Source: Dichotomicrobium sp964540795 | GTDB taxonomy: Bacteria > Pseudomonadota > Alphaproteobacteria > Rhizobiales > Rhodomicrobiaceae | Length of the DNA: 64,000 nucleotides | Reading direction: 5' to 3' | Assembly (NCBI GenBank): GCA_964540795.1 | Contig: CAZINX010000011.1 | Span: forward strand, 5,618 to 69,617 | Shown here: positions 18,107 to 26,257 of the stretch, piece after piece | How the letters are laid out: every line of letters begins with the position of its first letter | Position numbering within the stretch: position 1 is the first letter of the stretch | The notes under the pieces: generated by a model | Told to the model about the DNA's origin: nothing | The model's database searches: none | The model's input: the letters and a program-made list of their open reading frames with translations, nothing else | Program-made: the position numbers and the translations under genes

Positions 18107-18414
18107 GACTAAAGGTGCCTGACGTAATTAACGATGCATTTATAGTGCCACGGGCGTCAGGATGCCGGAAAGGGTGTGCGTAACATGAGCAGGCTACGCT
18201 TCGGACAGACGAACCAACCAACGAGCCCATTTGCGGTACCCCCGTCCAAGGGACAGACGTACCATTGCTCGGTGATGCTCGGTCGAGCGCAAGATTGCTC
18301 AGAGCGGTCAAGCTGTCGGCGACACAGGCTGGCGTCGATGAACTTTCGTATGCCGTGGGCCGAATTAACTTGCCGGTGAGAGTTCGCTGAGAAGCGTCGG
18401 TGAGCAACCAAACT
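18107..18414. other. Intergenic stretch between the ClpP-fold gene and tRNA-Ala
   Basis: I see no credible gene. Short frames on both strands give proteins rich in Cys, Ser and Arg with no recognisable domain. The composition is lower in GC than the surrounding core. It must contain the promoter of the minus-strand ClpP-fold gene. I looked for a second copy of the tRNA-Ala 3' end that would mark an integration site and did not find one. Confidence 0.5.
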
Positions 18415-18490
18415 TGGTGGAGCCGAGGGGAATCGAACCCCTGACCTCAGCAGTGCGATTGCTGCGCTCTCCCAACTGAGCTACGGCCCC
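18415..18490 (-). tRNA. tRNA-Ala(CGC)
   Basis: On the minus strand the sequence folds into a full cloverleaf. The acceptor stem GGGGCCG pairs with CGGCTCC, the D-loop region is TAGCTCAGTTGGGAGAGC, the anticodon stem CAGCA/TGCTG encloses the loop ATCGCAC with anticodon CGC, and the T-arm is AGGGGTTCGATTCCCCT. Discriminator A is followed by an encoded CCA (18415-18417). It would read GCG alanine codons. The accessory block 15.4-18.1 kb lies at its 3' end, a common place for island insertion. Confidence 0.96.
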
Positions 18491-18633
18491 GGACGTTCGC
18501 CATTTAGGAGCGCCCCCGCTGGCCTGTCAAGCTGCGCGTCGCGCCGCCCGCGCGTGGATGAGCGGGGCGGGCTGCTTGCGGGGCGCGGTCAAGGCGGTTA
18601 AATGGAGGCGAACAGCGCAGCCAGGGGGCACGC

Positions 18634-18933
18634 ATGATACCGCTTCTCCAATTTATCTCGTGGCTACTAGGGCTTTACGTCACCGTTGTCATCGTCGCGG
18701 TGATCTTCAGTTGGCTGATCGCCTTCAACGTTATCAATGTCCACAACCAGTTCGTGCGCATGGTCTCGGACGCGCTTTACCGGCTGACCGAGCCGGCGCT
18801 GCGCCCGATCCGCAACACGCTGCCCGACTTCGGCGGGCTGGACCTGTCGCCGATCGTGCTCATCATCGGCATATACTTCATTCAGGTGGTGGTGATTCAC
18901 GGCTGGCTCATCCCGTTTTTCCGGGGCTTCTAG
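18634..18933 (+). CDS. YggT family membrane protein
   Basis: A 99-residue protein with two hydrophobic segments (about residues 5-30 and 70-93) separated by a short loop with the family pattern LTEPALRPIRNTLPDFGGLDLSPIVLI. YggT proteins sit in the inner membrane and have been linked to osmotic or K+ stress and to membrane-protein assembly; the role here is only inferred. The start is ATG at 18634 behind GGGGGC. The DUF167 (YggU) gene that often follows is missing, and folD comes 188 bp later. Confidence 0.9.
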   Translation: MIPLLQFISWLLGLYVTVVIVAVIFSWLIAFNVINVHNQFVRMVSDALYRLTEPALRPIRNTLPDFGGLDLSPIVLIIGIYFIQVVVIHGWLIPFFRGF

Positions 18934-19037
18934 CGGCAGGGGCCATTATCCTTGTGGGGCCGCTGGATGCCCGGCGTGTTCCGTGTGAACGATCCCGGGC
19001 CATAGCCGTTGTCGCTACGGGCGAAGCTGATGCCTCG

Positions 19038-19072
19038 CATAGACGATTGGCAGAGCGGCTCGATCGTCTATG
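19038..19072 (+). promoter_or_regulatory. Perfect 10-bp inverted repeat in the folD leader
   Basis: CATAGACGAT (19038-19047) and ATCGTCTATG (19063-19072) form a perfect 10-bp stem with a 15-nt loop, 50 bp before the folD start. The nine bases TGGCAGAGC occur twice, once in the loop and once straddling the end of the stem (19071-19079), so two alternative pairings are imaginable. There is no T-tract after the hairpin, so it is not a simple terminator. It could be a leader RNA structure or an operator; no known riboswitch was recognised. Confidence 0.35.
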
Positions 19073-19121
19073 GCAGAGCCGGATTTGCCTTCACAGCATT
19101 TGCGAGCAAAAGGAGCGCGCC

Positions 19122-20021
19122 ATGTCCGGGGCCCGGATCATCGACGGTAAACAGGTCGCGCGGCAGGTCAGAGACCGCGTTACGCAAGAGGTCGCGTCGC
19201 TCAAGCGCGATTACGGCATAACGCCTGGGCTGACGGTGGTGCTGGTCGGCGAGAACCCGGCAAGCCAGGTCTATGTGCGCAACAAGAGCCGCCAGACCGA
19301 GGCCGTCGGCATGAACTCGCAGATGCACAAGCTGCCGGCCGAAACCTCCGAAGCGGACTTGCTGGCGCTGGTGGCGGACCTGAATGACGACCCGTCGGTT
19401 CACGGGATTCTGGTGCAGCTTCCGCTCCCCGATCAGATCAACGAGACCCGCGTGCTCGAAGCGATCAATCCCGCCAAGGATGTCGATGGCTTCCACCCGG
19501 TCAATGTCGGGCGCGTGGCCACGGGTGCGGGCGGCATCGCGCCATGCACCCCGCTGGGCTGCGTGATCCTGGCGAAGACCGTGCAGCGTGATCTGAGCGG
19601 CGCGGAGGCGGTGATCGTCGGGCGGTCGAACATCGTCGGCAAGCCGCTGGCCCAGCTGCTGCTGAAGGAAAACTGCACGGTGACCATCGCCCATTCCCGC
19701 ACCCGCGATCTGCCGGAGGTGACGCGCCGCGCCGATCTCCTGCTTGCGGCCGTGGGCCGGGCCGAGATGGTGCGCGGCGACTGGATCAAGCCGGGCGCAA
19801 CGGTCATCGATGTGGGCATCAACCGGCTGGAGCCGCAGCCGGGCGAGGAGAAGGGCCGCCTGGTCGGCGATGTGGCGTTCGAGGAAGCGCGCGAGGTCGC
19901 CGGCGCGATCACGCCGGTGCCGGGCGGCGTCGGGCCGATGACGATTGCCTGCCTGCTCGCCAACACGGTGAATGCGGCGCGGGCGATCAATGACCTGGAG
20001 CCGGTGGCGATCGGCGCGTGA
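19122..20021 (+). CDS. folD: Bifunctional methylenetetrahydrofolate dehydrogenase / methenyltetrahydrofolate cyclohydrolase
   Basis: FolD (299 residues) interconverts 5,10-methylene-, methenyl- and 10-formyl-tetrahydrofolate using NADP+. The catalytic YVRNK motif (Y51, K55) is present, along with VHGILVQLPLP, KDVDGFHPVNVG and the dinucleotide-binding region VIVGRSNIVGKPLAQLL. PVPGGVGPMTIACLL closes the protein as in the family. The ATG at 19122 has AGGAG 7 bp upstream; the frame stays open far upstream, but those residues are not FolD-like. Folate-linked one-carbon flux fits with the formaldehyde genes and with folB elsewhere in the window. Confidence 0.96.
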   Translation: MSGARIIDGKQVARQVRDRVTQEVASLKRDYGITPGLTVVLVGENPASQVYVRNKSRQTEAVGMNSQMHKLPAETSEADLLALVADLNDDPSVHGILVQLPLPDQINETRVLEAINPAKDVDGFHPVNVGRVATGAGGIAPCTPLGCVILAKTVQRDLSGAEAVIVGRSNIVGKPLAQLLLKENCTVTIAHSRTRDLPEVTRRADLLLAAVGRAEMVRGDWIKPGATVIDVGINRLEPQPGEEKGRLVGDVAFEEAREVAGAITPVPGGVGPMTIACLLANTVNAARAINDLEPVAIGA

Positions 20022-20251
20022 CCAGTTTGCCCACGCCGCGTCCCGGCGCGTGGCGTTTCAGCCTCACTGATGTGGATAAATTTGCCGGTTTCTAACGCCG
20101 GTTGCAGATTTTTCTCACAGCCCACTGTGCGAATCAGGCAACAATCAAGTTATTCGTCCGATATGGCCTCCCGGTCGCGCGTGCCAGTTGGATGCGCAAC
20201 GCCTGAGGCGGCAGGGCCGGACGCCCGCCGCCCGCGAGGGGGTAACAAGAC

Positions 20252-21013
20252 ATGGCTAACACCGCTTCTCTCAAATACGAGCGCGACGATCTCTTCCAGG
20301 TTGGCGCGGCGCGGATTCTGTTCTGCGGCAAATCGTTTATCGCGGATCACACCGGCGCGCTGTACTGGCCGGCCGAGGAGACGTTGATCGTCTCCGATTT
20401 GTGCCTCGACAAAGGCTCCTATCTCGCAGAGGACGACGCCGTTCTCCCTCCCTATGACACGCTCTCGGTGTTCGAGAAGCTTGAGGACGCGCTGACGCGC
20501 TACGATCCCGCGCGGGTCATCGCGCTCGGCGAAAGCTTCGGCGGCGGCAATGCCTACCGTCGGGGGTTGTCGATTCACGACATCGACTGGCTGATCGACC
20601 TGATGGACGGTCGCGACTGGTACTGGGTCTCGGGCGACAACGACCCGGGCATCCCGGAAAAAGTCGGCGGCACCGTCTGCCCGAATGTCTCGCTGGCGAG
20701 CCTGCGCTTCCGGCATGAGCCGGTGCGCGCGCCGATTACCCACGAAATCGCCGGCGGCATCCATCCGGTGGCAACCTTCTCGCAGTATGACCGGATGACG
20801 CGGGTGCGCTGCTTCGTCTCCAACGGTATGCGCCTTCTGTTGCCGTCGATGGGTCATTACGGACCGGGCACCAACGTGCTGGATACCTCGCTTGATCCGC
20901 TGATGGGCCATGAGGGCCTGTTTGTCTGGGTGGTCAGCCACGGGCAGGCGTTCCCGATCGCCGCGGGGCAGCTGCTTGGCGAGGAAGAAGCCGAGGAAAC
21001 GCGGCTGATGTAA
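20252..21013 (+). CDS. PdeM-like metallophosphoesterase-fold protein with altered metal-site residues
   Basis: A 253-residue protein that follows the layout of PdeM, the phosphoesterase often linked to DNA-repair ligase-helicase genes: TLIVSDLCLDKGS, RVIALGESFGGG, WYWVSGDNDPG, LRFRHEP, HEIAGGIHP and a C-terminal VLDTSLDPLM block. The canonical metal motifs DxH, GD, GNHD and GHxH read here DLC (D49, C51), GE (E94), GDND (D129, N130) and GGIH (G169, H171). H155 and H171 remain. The pattern suggests a weakened or different metal centre, perhaps a pseudoenzyme. No lhr-type helicase or ATP-dependent ligase gene is adjacent. It stands alone, 230 bp after folD. Confidence 0.8.
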   Translation: MANTASLKYERDDLFQVGAARILFCGKSFIADHTGALYWPAEETLIVSDLCLDKGSYLAEDDAVLPPYDTLSVFEKLEDALTRYDPARVIALGESFGGGNAYRRGLSIHDIDWLIDLMDGRDWYWVSGDNDPGIPEKVGGTVCPNVSLASLRFRHEPVRAPITHEIAGGIHPVATFSQYDRMTRVRCFVSNGMRLLLPSMGHYGPGTNVLDTSLDPLMGHEGLFVWVVSHGQAFPIAAGQLLGEEEAEETRLM

Positions 21014-21015
21014 AC

Positions 21016-21426
21016 TCAGCCGGGTGGCCGGGTGAACAACGGCGGCGCCAACAACACGACCAGCACCGCGAGGGCGAAAAGATTACCGTGCGCGATCGCC
21101 GCGGGCGAGAGGGTGTCAACCAGCCGGGCCAATGGTTCACGCTGCTGCGAGGCGATAAGCGCATATTCGAAACCGAGGGTCAGCGCGGCCCAGATGATAC
21201 CGAGCAGCCAGGCCGCCTGGCGCGGCGCGCCGCCGGTCACGCGACGGAACATTACGAAAGCATAGAGCGCCAGAAGGGCGGCCAGCGTGATGCCGCTCAC
21301 GGGTTGCGCCGCCGCGCCGAAGACCGGCTGCAACGCGAGTTCGCGGAGCGCGGCGTTGGCCACGGCGATGACCGGCATCGGCAGCCATGCCAGCGCGCCG
21401 CACAGCAGGTAGCTCGCCTTGCCCAT
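21016..21426 (-). CDS. Small integral membrane protein, unknown function
   Basis: A 136-residue protein with four predicted membrane helices (about residues 5-27, 40-58, 70-90 and 108-128). It begins with an ATG at 21426, 2 bp after the pdxH stop on the same strand, so the two genes are almost certainly cotranscribed and probably translationally coupled. A longer in-frame start exists but would overlap pdxH. I do not recognise a family, and the pdxH link gives no clear hint at function. Confidence 0.75.
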   Translation of the reverse strand: MGKASYLLCGALAWLPMPVIAVANAALRELALQPVFGAAAQPVSGITLAALLALYAFVMFRRVTGGAPRQAAWLLGIIWAALTLGFEYALIASQQREPLARLVDTLSPAAIAHGNLFALAVLVVLLAPPLFTRPPG

Positions 21427-21428
21427 CT

Positions 21429-22070
21429 CTAAGGATAGAGCCGCTCGCGCGCCCACGGCGCGTCCGGGCGTGAGCGCCGGAAGACGAAGCGGTCATGGAG
21501 CCGGAAGCGGCGGTTGCGCCAGAACTCGATCTCGACGGGGATCAGCCGGTAGCCGCTCCAGTAGGGCGGACGCGGCACGCTGCCGGTGGGATATTTCGCG
21601 GTGTATTTCGCAACCGCTTTCTCCAGGCCGAACCGGGTGCCGAGCGGACGCGACTGTTGCGAGGCCCACGCGCCGACGCGGCTGCCATAGGCGCGCGACT
21701 CGAAATATGCGTCGGCTTCTTCCGCGCTCACCGGCTCCACAGGCCCGCGCACGCGCACCTGCCGGCGCAGGCTCTTCCAGTGAAAGCACAGCGCCGCCTT
21801 CGGCTGCGCGGCCAGTTCCTGTCCCTTGGCGCTCTCGGTGTTGGTGTAGAACACGAAACCCGCCGCCGTGGCCTCCTTCAGCAGCACCATGCGCACATTC
21901 GGCAACCCGTCGGCGTCGACGGTGGCGAGCGCCATCGCGTTCGGATCGTTGATCTCGCTCTTGGCTGCGTCCGAAAGCCAGGCGTCGAATAGCGCGAAAG
22001 GCTCGTCCTTGTGCGCCGGGTCGCGGTCGCCGGGCAGGTCCGCGTCTTCGTTCGTGCCGTCTTCGCTCAT
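21429..22070 (-). CDS. pdxH: Pyridoxamine 5'-phosphate oxidase
   Basis: PdxH uses FMN and oxygen to convert pyridoxamine or pyridoxine 5'-phosphate to pyridoxal 5'-phosphate. With the ATG at 22070 (MSEDGTNED) it has 213 residues; a GTG at 22100 would add ten. Family blocks are NAMALATVDADGLPNVRMVLL, GFVFYTNTESAKGQEL, FHWKSLRRQVRVRG and the C-terminal EFWRNRRFRLHDRF signature, the last containing substrate-binding Arg and His. It is divergent from fabI, an arrangement found in other Hyphomicrobiales. Confidence 0.95.
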   Translation of the reverse strand: MSEDGTNEDADLPGDRDPAHKDEPFALFDAWLSDAAKSEINDPNAMALATVDADGLPNVRMVLLKEATAAGFVFYTNTESAKGQELAAQPKAALCFHWKSLRRQVRVRGPVEPVSAEEADAYFESRAYGSRVGAWASQQSRPLGTRFGLEKAVAKYTAKYPTGSVPRPPYWSGYRLIPVEIEFWRNRRFRLHDRFVFRRSRPDAPWARERLYP

Positions 22071-22273
22071 GGTGCTCAAGCCTGATCTTGCTGTTGTCAC
22101 CGCAGTTTGCCCGCGAGCGTTCAGCCGTTCGCCGGAAATGTCAATGCGGCGAGGCGCGGGGCCTGTCAGGCCGTCCCAGGGGCTGCGAATCGGGCGTCAC
22201 GCGGGCTGGACGCGCATGGCCTTTCGTGTAGGATGCAGCCCGACTTGCAATCCGCGAAAGAAAGAGGACGACG

Positions 22274-23086
22274 GTGGCCGACGGACAACAGTTGATGGCG
22301 GGCAAACGCGGGCTCGTCATGGGTGTGGCGAACAACCGCTCGATCGCCTGGGGCATTACGAAAGCGTGCGCGGGAGCGGGCGCGGAATTGGCCCTCACAT
22401 ATCAGGGCGATGCGATGGAAAAACGCGTGCGCCCGTTGGCCGAGGAAGTCGGCGCCAAGCTTGTCATGCCCTGCGACGTGACGGACGCGGCTTCGCTGGA
22501 CGCGGTCTTCGCCACCCTTTCCGAGCAGTGGGGCAAACTCGATTTCGTCGTCCATGCCATCGCCTTCTCCAACAAGTCGGAACTGGACGGCCGCTACGTC
22601 GACACCTCGGAAGAGAATTTTAAACAAACCCTGCTTATCTCCTGCTATTCGCTTACCGCTGTGGCCCAGCGCGCGGAAAAACTGATGGCGGACGGCGGCT
22701 CGATCCTGACGCTCACCTATTACGGGGCCGAAAAGGTCATGCCGCATTACAACGTCATGGGGGTCGCCAAGGCGGCGCTGGAGGCGAGCGTGAAGTATCT
22801 GGCCGCCGATCTCGGCAAGGAGGGCATTCGCGTCAATGCGATTTCGGCGGGGCCGATCAAGACGCTGGCGGCGTCAGGCATCGGCGATTTCCGTTACATC
22901 CTCAAGTGGAACGAATACAACGCGCCGCTGCGCCGGACCGTGACCATCGAGGATGTTGGCTATTCGGCTGTCTATCTTTTGTCCGATTGGGGGCGCAGTG
23001 TGACCGGCGAAGTCCATCATGTGGACTGCGGGTATCATATTGTCGGGATGAAGGCCGAAGACGCGCCGGACATCTCCGTGGTGTAA
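22274..23086 (+). CDS. fabI: Enoyl-[acyl-carrier-protein] reductase (NADH)
   Basis: FabI (270 residues) catalyses the last reduction of each fatty-acid elongation round. It is a short-chain dehydrogenase with the FabI version of the cofactor loop (GLVMGVANNRSIAWGI), the motif HAIAFSNKSEL and the catalytic Tyr-x6-Lys pair Y159 and K166, with Y149/Y150 upstream. This is the triclosan-target type. The start is a GTG at 22274 behind AAAGAGGACG. The next gene follows after 21 bp, so fabI heads a run that may extend to aroC. Confidence 0.96.
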   Translation: MADGQQLMAGKRGLVMGVANNRSIAWGITKACAGAGAELALTYQGDAMEKRVRPLAEEVGAKLVMPCDVTDAASLDAVFATLSEQWGKLDFVVHAIAFSNKSELDGRYVDTSEENFKQTLLISCYSLTAVAQRAEKLMADGGSILTLTYYGAEKVMPHYNVMGVAKAALEASVKYLAADLGKEGIRVNAISAGPIKTLAASGIGDFRYILKWNEYNAPLRRTVTIEDVGYSAVYLLSDWGRSVTGEVHHVDCGYHIVGMKAEDAPDISVV

Positions 23087-23107
23087 GAGGGAAGGGGACG
23101 ATCCATC

Positions 23108-23812
23108 ATGGATCCGATGAAGATCATTACGTATGTCGCTATCACGGCGGTCGTGGCGTTGGTGGCGCTTGGCGGCGTGGCGTATTACGTCGGCTACACG
23201 GCGGGGCTGGGGCCGAACCAGACCGGAACAAGCTCAGAAACGCCCGAAGTGTCCACGGCGGCGCTGGAGGAGATCAAGGGGCTCAACCGCGAGATCGCGG
23301 AACTGAAGGACGCGCTGGCGCAGCGCCGGAGCAGCAACGAGGAACGGGCCGACGCGCTTGCCGAGAGCCAGGCGCGGCTGGCGACGATGGCGGATGAGCT
23401 CGATGCAGCGAAGCAGGAATTGGCGTCTGCGCGGGACGAAATCGCTTCGCTGAAGCAACAGCTCGCGGCGGCGCAGCCGGGCCAGGCGGCAGCCGCGCCG
23501 GCCGAGGGCGGCGAGCAGCGCACCGCGGCGGCGGCCGAAACGCCGGAGCCGGGCGACGATTCAGTGCTTCTTTATGACCGCTTTCAGCTGGAGCGCGAGG
23601 CTGCGCGCGGCTTCGATGAAGTCGATCTTCGCTTCGGCCTTGAGACCGTCGGCTCGCGCTCTGCGGGCCTCAGCGTCAACGGCAAGCGCATCAGTATGCG
23701 TGTGCAGGACGGCAAGCAGATCATCCACAAGGGCGTCACCTGCGAGTTGATCCTGCTGGATACCGACCAGACTGTGCAGCGCGCGCAATTCTCGCTGGCC
23801 TGCAAGCAATAA
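23108..23812 (+). CDS. Single-pass membrane protein with coiled coil, unknown function
   Basis: A 234-residue protein: a membrane helix at about residues 7-31, a strongly charged coiled coil at about 50-125 (repeated ALEEIKGLNREIAELKDALA-like heptads), an Ala/Pro/Glu linker at 125-150 and a C-terminal domain of about 85 residues with two cysteines (near TCELILL and LACKQ). The topology suggests a short cytoplasmic N-terminus and a periplasmic domain held off the membrane by the coil. I do not recognise the C-terminal domain. It sits between fabI and the phosphatase gene with gaps of 21 and 13 bp. Confidence 0.82.
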   Translation: MDPMKIITYVAITAVVALVALGGVAYYVGYTAGLGPNQTGTSSETPEVSTAALEEIKGLNREIAELKDALAQRRSSNEERADALAESQARLATMADELDAAKQELASARDEIASLKQQLAAAQPGQAAAAPAEGGEQRTAAAAETPEPGDDSVLLYDRFQLEREAARGFDEVDLRFGLETVGSRSAGLSVNGKRISMRVQDGKQIIHKGVTCELILLDTDQTVQRAQFSLACKQ

Positions 23813-23825
23813 CGGCTGGCGCGGG

Positions 23826-24422
23826 ATGGGCTGGGACGGCGTCACCATTTATTTCGTGCGCCACGGTCAGACCGACTGGAACGCCGAACGGCGCTTCCAG
23901 GGCCATCTGGATATTCCGCTGAACGACACGGGCCGGGCGCAGGCCGCCCGGAACGGCGCGGCGCTGGCCGGGGTGATCGGCGACCCAGCGCGGTTCGACT
24001 TTGTCTCCAGCCCGCTCAGCCGCGCGACCGAAACGATGGAGATTATGCGCCGCGCGCTGGCGCTGGATCCGTCCGCCTACCGAACCGATGCGCGCCTGCG
24101 CGAAATCAATGTGGGCGATTATCAGGGCCGTCTGACCCGGGAAGTCTTCGGCGATCAGGCGGCTGATGCCAGCGCCGGTGCGGAAGATCGCTGGGACTTC
24201 GTCCACCCTGGCGAGGGCGGCGAAAGCTATGCGATGCTGTATGAGCGCGTCAGCGATTGGCTTGGCGGGGTAAAGCGCGATACAGTCGCGACGGCGCATG
24301 GGGGCGTGATGCGCTGCCTGCGGCGATACGTCGAAGCGCTGGGCGCGGAAGATGTGTTCAAGCTGGACGCGCCACAGGACAAGGTGATGGTCATCCGCGC
24401 CGGCGCGCTCGACTGGATTTGA
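23826..24422 (+). CDS. Histidine phosphatase family protein (phosphoglycerate mutase-like)
   Basis: A 198-residue member of the histidine phosphatase superfamily. The catalytic RHG motif is R12-H13-G14 in YFVRHGQTDWN, the second histidine is H158 in TAHGGVMR, and SSPLSRATET and LREINVGDYQG are the usual internal blocks. Such proteins are often named GpmB, but true mutase activity is seldom shown, so a phosphatase for small phosphoesters is the safer call. It is followed after 42 bp by aroC; the pair with aroC is common in related genomes. Confidence 0.9.
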   Translation: MGWDGVTIYFVRHGQTDWNAERRFQGHLDIPLNDTGRAQAARNGAALAGVIGDPARFDFVSSPLSRATETMEIMRRALALDPSAYRTDARLREINVGDYQGRLTREVFGDQAADASAGAEDRWDFVHPGEGGESYAMLYERVSDWLGGVKRDTVATAHGGVMRCLRRYVEALGAEDVFKLDAPQDKVMVIRAGALDWI

Positions 24423-24464
24423 CCACGCCGCGTTCCGCGCCCCTTCAGCGAAGGTCGCAAAACC

Positions 24465-25556
24465 ATGTCTCACAACACCTTCGGGCATCTGTTCCGCGTC
24501 ACGACCTGGGGCGAGAGCCACGGTCCGGCGATCGGCTGCGTGATCGACGGCTGCCCGCCCGGCATTCCCCTGAGCGAAGAGGACATCCAGCCTTGGCTTG
24601 ACCGCCGCCGGCCGGGCCAGTCGCGCTATACGACCCAGCGGCAGGAAACTGACCAGGTCAGCATCATGTCCGGCGTCTTCGCGGGCGAGGACGGCGTCCA
24701 GCTCACCACCGGCACGCCGATCGCGCTTCAGATCGAGAATGTCGACCAACGCTCGAAAGACTATAGCGAGATCAAGGACAAGTTCCGCCCAGGCCATGCG
24801 GATTACACCTATCTCGCCAAATACGGCATCCGCGACTATCGCGGCGGCGGGCGCTCCTCGGCGCGCGAGACGGCGATGCGGGTGGCGGCGGGCGCGGTCG
24901 CGCGCAAGGTGCTTGGCGGCATGACCATTCGCGGCGCGCTGGTGCAGATGGGGCCGCACGAGATCGACCGCGCCAACTGGGACTGGGCAGAGGTCGAGCG
25001 CAATCCGTTCTTCTCGCCCGACGCCGAGGTCGCCGCCGCTTGGGCCGATTATCTGGATGGTGTGCGCAAGGCCGGCTCCTCGGCGGGGGCCGTCATCGAA
25101 ATCGTCGCCGAGGGCGCGCCTCCGGGATTGGGGGCGCCGCTTTATGGCAAGCTCGATCAGGACATCGCTGCCGCTTTTATGAGCATCAATGCGGTCAAGG
25201 GGGTCGAAATCGGGGCAGGTTTCGCCGCGGCGGCGCTGTCGGGCGAGGAAAATGCCGACGAAATGCGCACACGCCCGGACGGCAAGCCGGAGTTCCTGTC
25301 AAATCACGCTGGAGGCGTGCTTGGAGGCCTGTCCACCGGCGCGCCGATCGTCGCGCGCTTTGCCGTCAAGCCGACTTCCTCGATCCTGACGCCGCGCCGG
25401 ACGGTCGATGCGAGCGGGCAGGAAACTGAAATTGCGACCAAGGGGCGGCACGATCCTTGCGTGGGCATTCGCGCGGTCCCGGTCGGCGAGGCGATGATGG
25501 CGCTGGTCCTGGCCGATCACCTGCTGCGTCACCGCGCGCAATGCGGCGGTACGTGA
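24465..25556 (+). CDS. aroC: Chorismate synthase
   Basis: AroC (363 residues) removes phosphate from 5-enolpyruvylshikimate 3-phosphate to give chorismate, using reduced FMN. All three classic signatures are present: GESHGPAIGCVIDGCPPG near the N-terminus, GGGRSSARETAMRVAAGA in the middle and the C-terminal GRHDPCVGIRAVPVGEAM. RPGQSRYTTQRQETD and FLSNHAGGVLGG bind flavin and substrate. The stop codon overlaps a GTG (GTGA at 25553) that could start the next gene. Confidence 0.97.
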   Translation: MSHNTFGHLFRVTTWGESHGPAIGCVIDGCPPGIPLSEEDIQPWLDRRRPGQSRYTTQRQETDQVSIMSGVFAGEDGVQLTTGTPIALQIENVDQRSKDYSEIKDKFRPGHADYTYLAKYGIRDYRGGGRSSARETAMRVAAGAVARKVLGGMTIRGALVQMGPHEIDRANWDWAEVERNPFFSPDAEVAAAWADYLDGVRKAGSSAGAVIEIVAEGAPPGLGAPLYGKLDQDIAAAFMSINAVKGVEIGAGFAAAALSGEENADEMRTRPDGKPEFLSNHAGGVLGGLSTGAPIVARFAVKPTSSILTPRRTVDASGQETEIATKGRHDPCVGIRAVPVGEAMMALVLADHLLRHRAQCGGT

Positions 25557-25588
25557 GCGACGTCCACCAGACCCCGAGGGCGCTCTTG

Positions 25589-26158
25589 ATGGCGGCACAG
25601 GCGCAACCCCCCCACAGTCCCTCCGAAGAGAGCCAGCCGTCGCCCGAGGAAGTCATGTATCGCGGTTTCGCCTTGCCTTACGGCGCGAACCGGGGCGGGT
25701 TCCGCTTTTATTTCATGGCCTTCGTCGCGCTGATGTCGCTCGGTCTCTATGTCTCGGGCGGGGACCAGTTCTTTTTGCCGGTCGCCATCGCCGCCGGCAG
25801 CGTGGCCTATTATTTCTATCCGCTGATCGAGGGACGGCCGCGCATCGGCGCGAACGAATACGGCGTCTTCTGTGACGGGCTCGGGCTGATCCCGTGGCGG
25901 GAGGTGAACGACATCCTCCTGCGCACCTTTGCGGTGCGGAACATCGCGGACAAGGAACTGCACATTCAGCTCAAGCGCGACCTCGATCACGCGCTCATCG
26001 CCGACTGGCGCCGCCAGCCCCTCTACCGCATCCTGATGAAGTTGCCCTGGAAACTCGGCCCCGATAATGTCATCCGCATCCGGCTGGAGCCGTTCCGCCC
26101 GGAGCCGGAGCAAATCCACAACACAATGCTGCGGCTCTGGCGCTATTATCGCTCTTGA
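25589..26158 (+). CDS. Two-helix membrane protein, unknown function
   Basis: A 189-residue protein with two adjacent membrane helices at roughly residues 37-57 and 58-78, followed by a 110-residue cytosolic part (IGANEYGVFCDGLGLIPWREV onward) that resembles the PH-like domains attached to small membrane proteins. The ATG at 25589 has GAGGG upstream; the GTG at 25553, which overlaps the aroC stop, would add 12 residues. No named family is recognised. It closes the run that starts at fabI. Confidence 0.75.
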   Translation: MAAQAQPPHSPSEESQPSPEEVMYRGFALPYGANRGGFRFYFMAFVALMSLGLYVSGGDQFFLPVAIAAGSVAYYFYPLIEGRPRIGANEYGVFCDGLGLIPWREVNDILLRTFAVRNIADKELHIQLKRDLDHALIADWRRQPLYRILMKLPWKLGPDNVIRIRLEPFRPEPEQIHNTMLRLWRYYRS

Positions 26159-26257
26159 GTTTTCGTCTGGACTTTCGCGGGCGTCATGCCATCTATGGCA
26201 CGAGGGCGCTTTCGCCCCGAATTCATTCTCGGCAATGCGTTCCTGGAAGGCAGTTTC

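Noticed and set aside
18107..18490. Integration site at tRNA-Ala
   Set aside because: No second copy of the tRNA 3' end and no integrase gene were found in the window.
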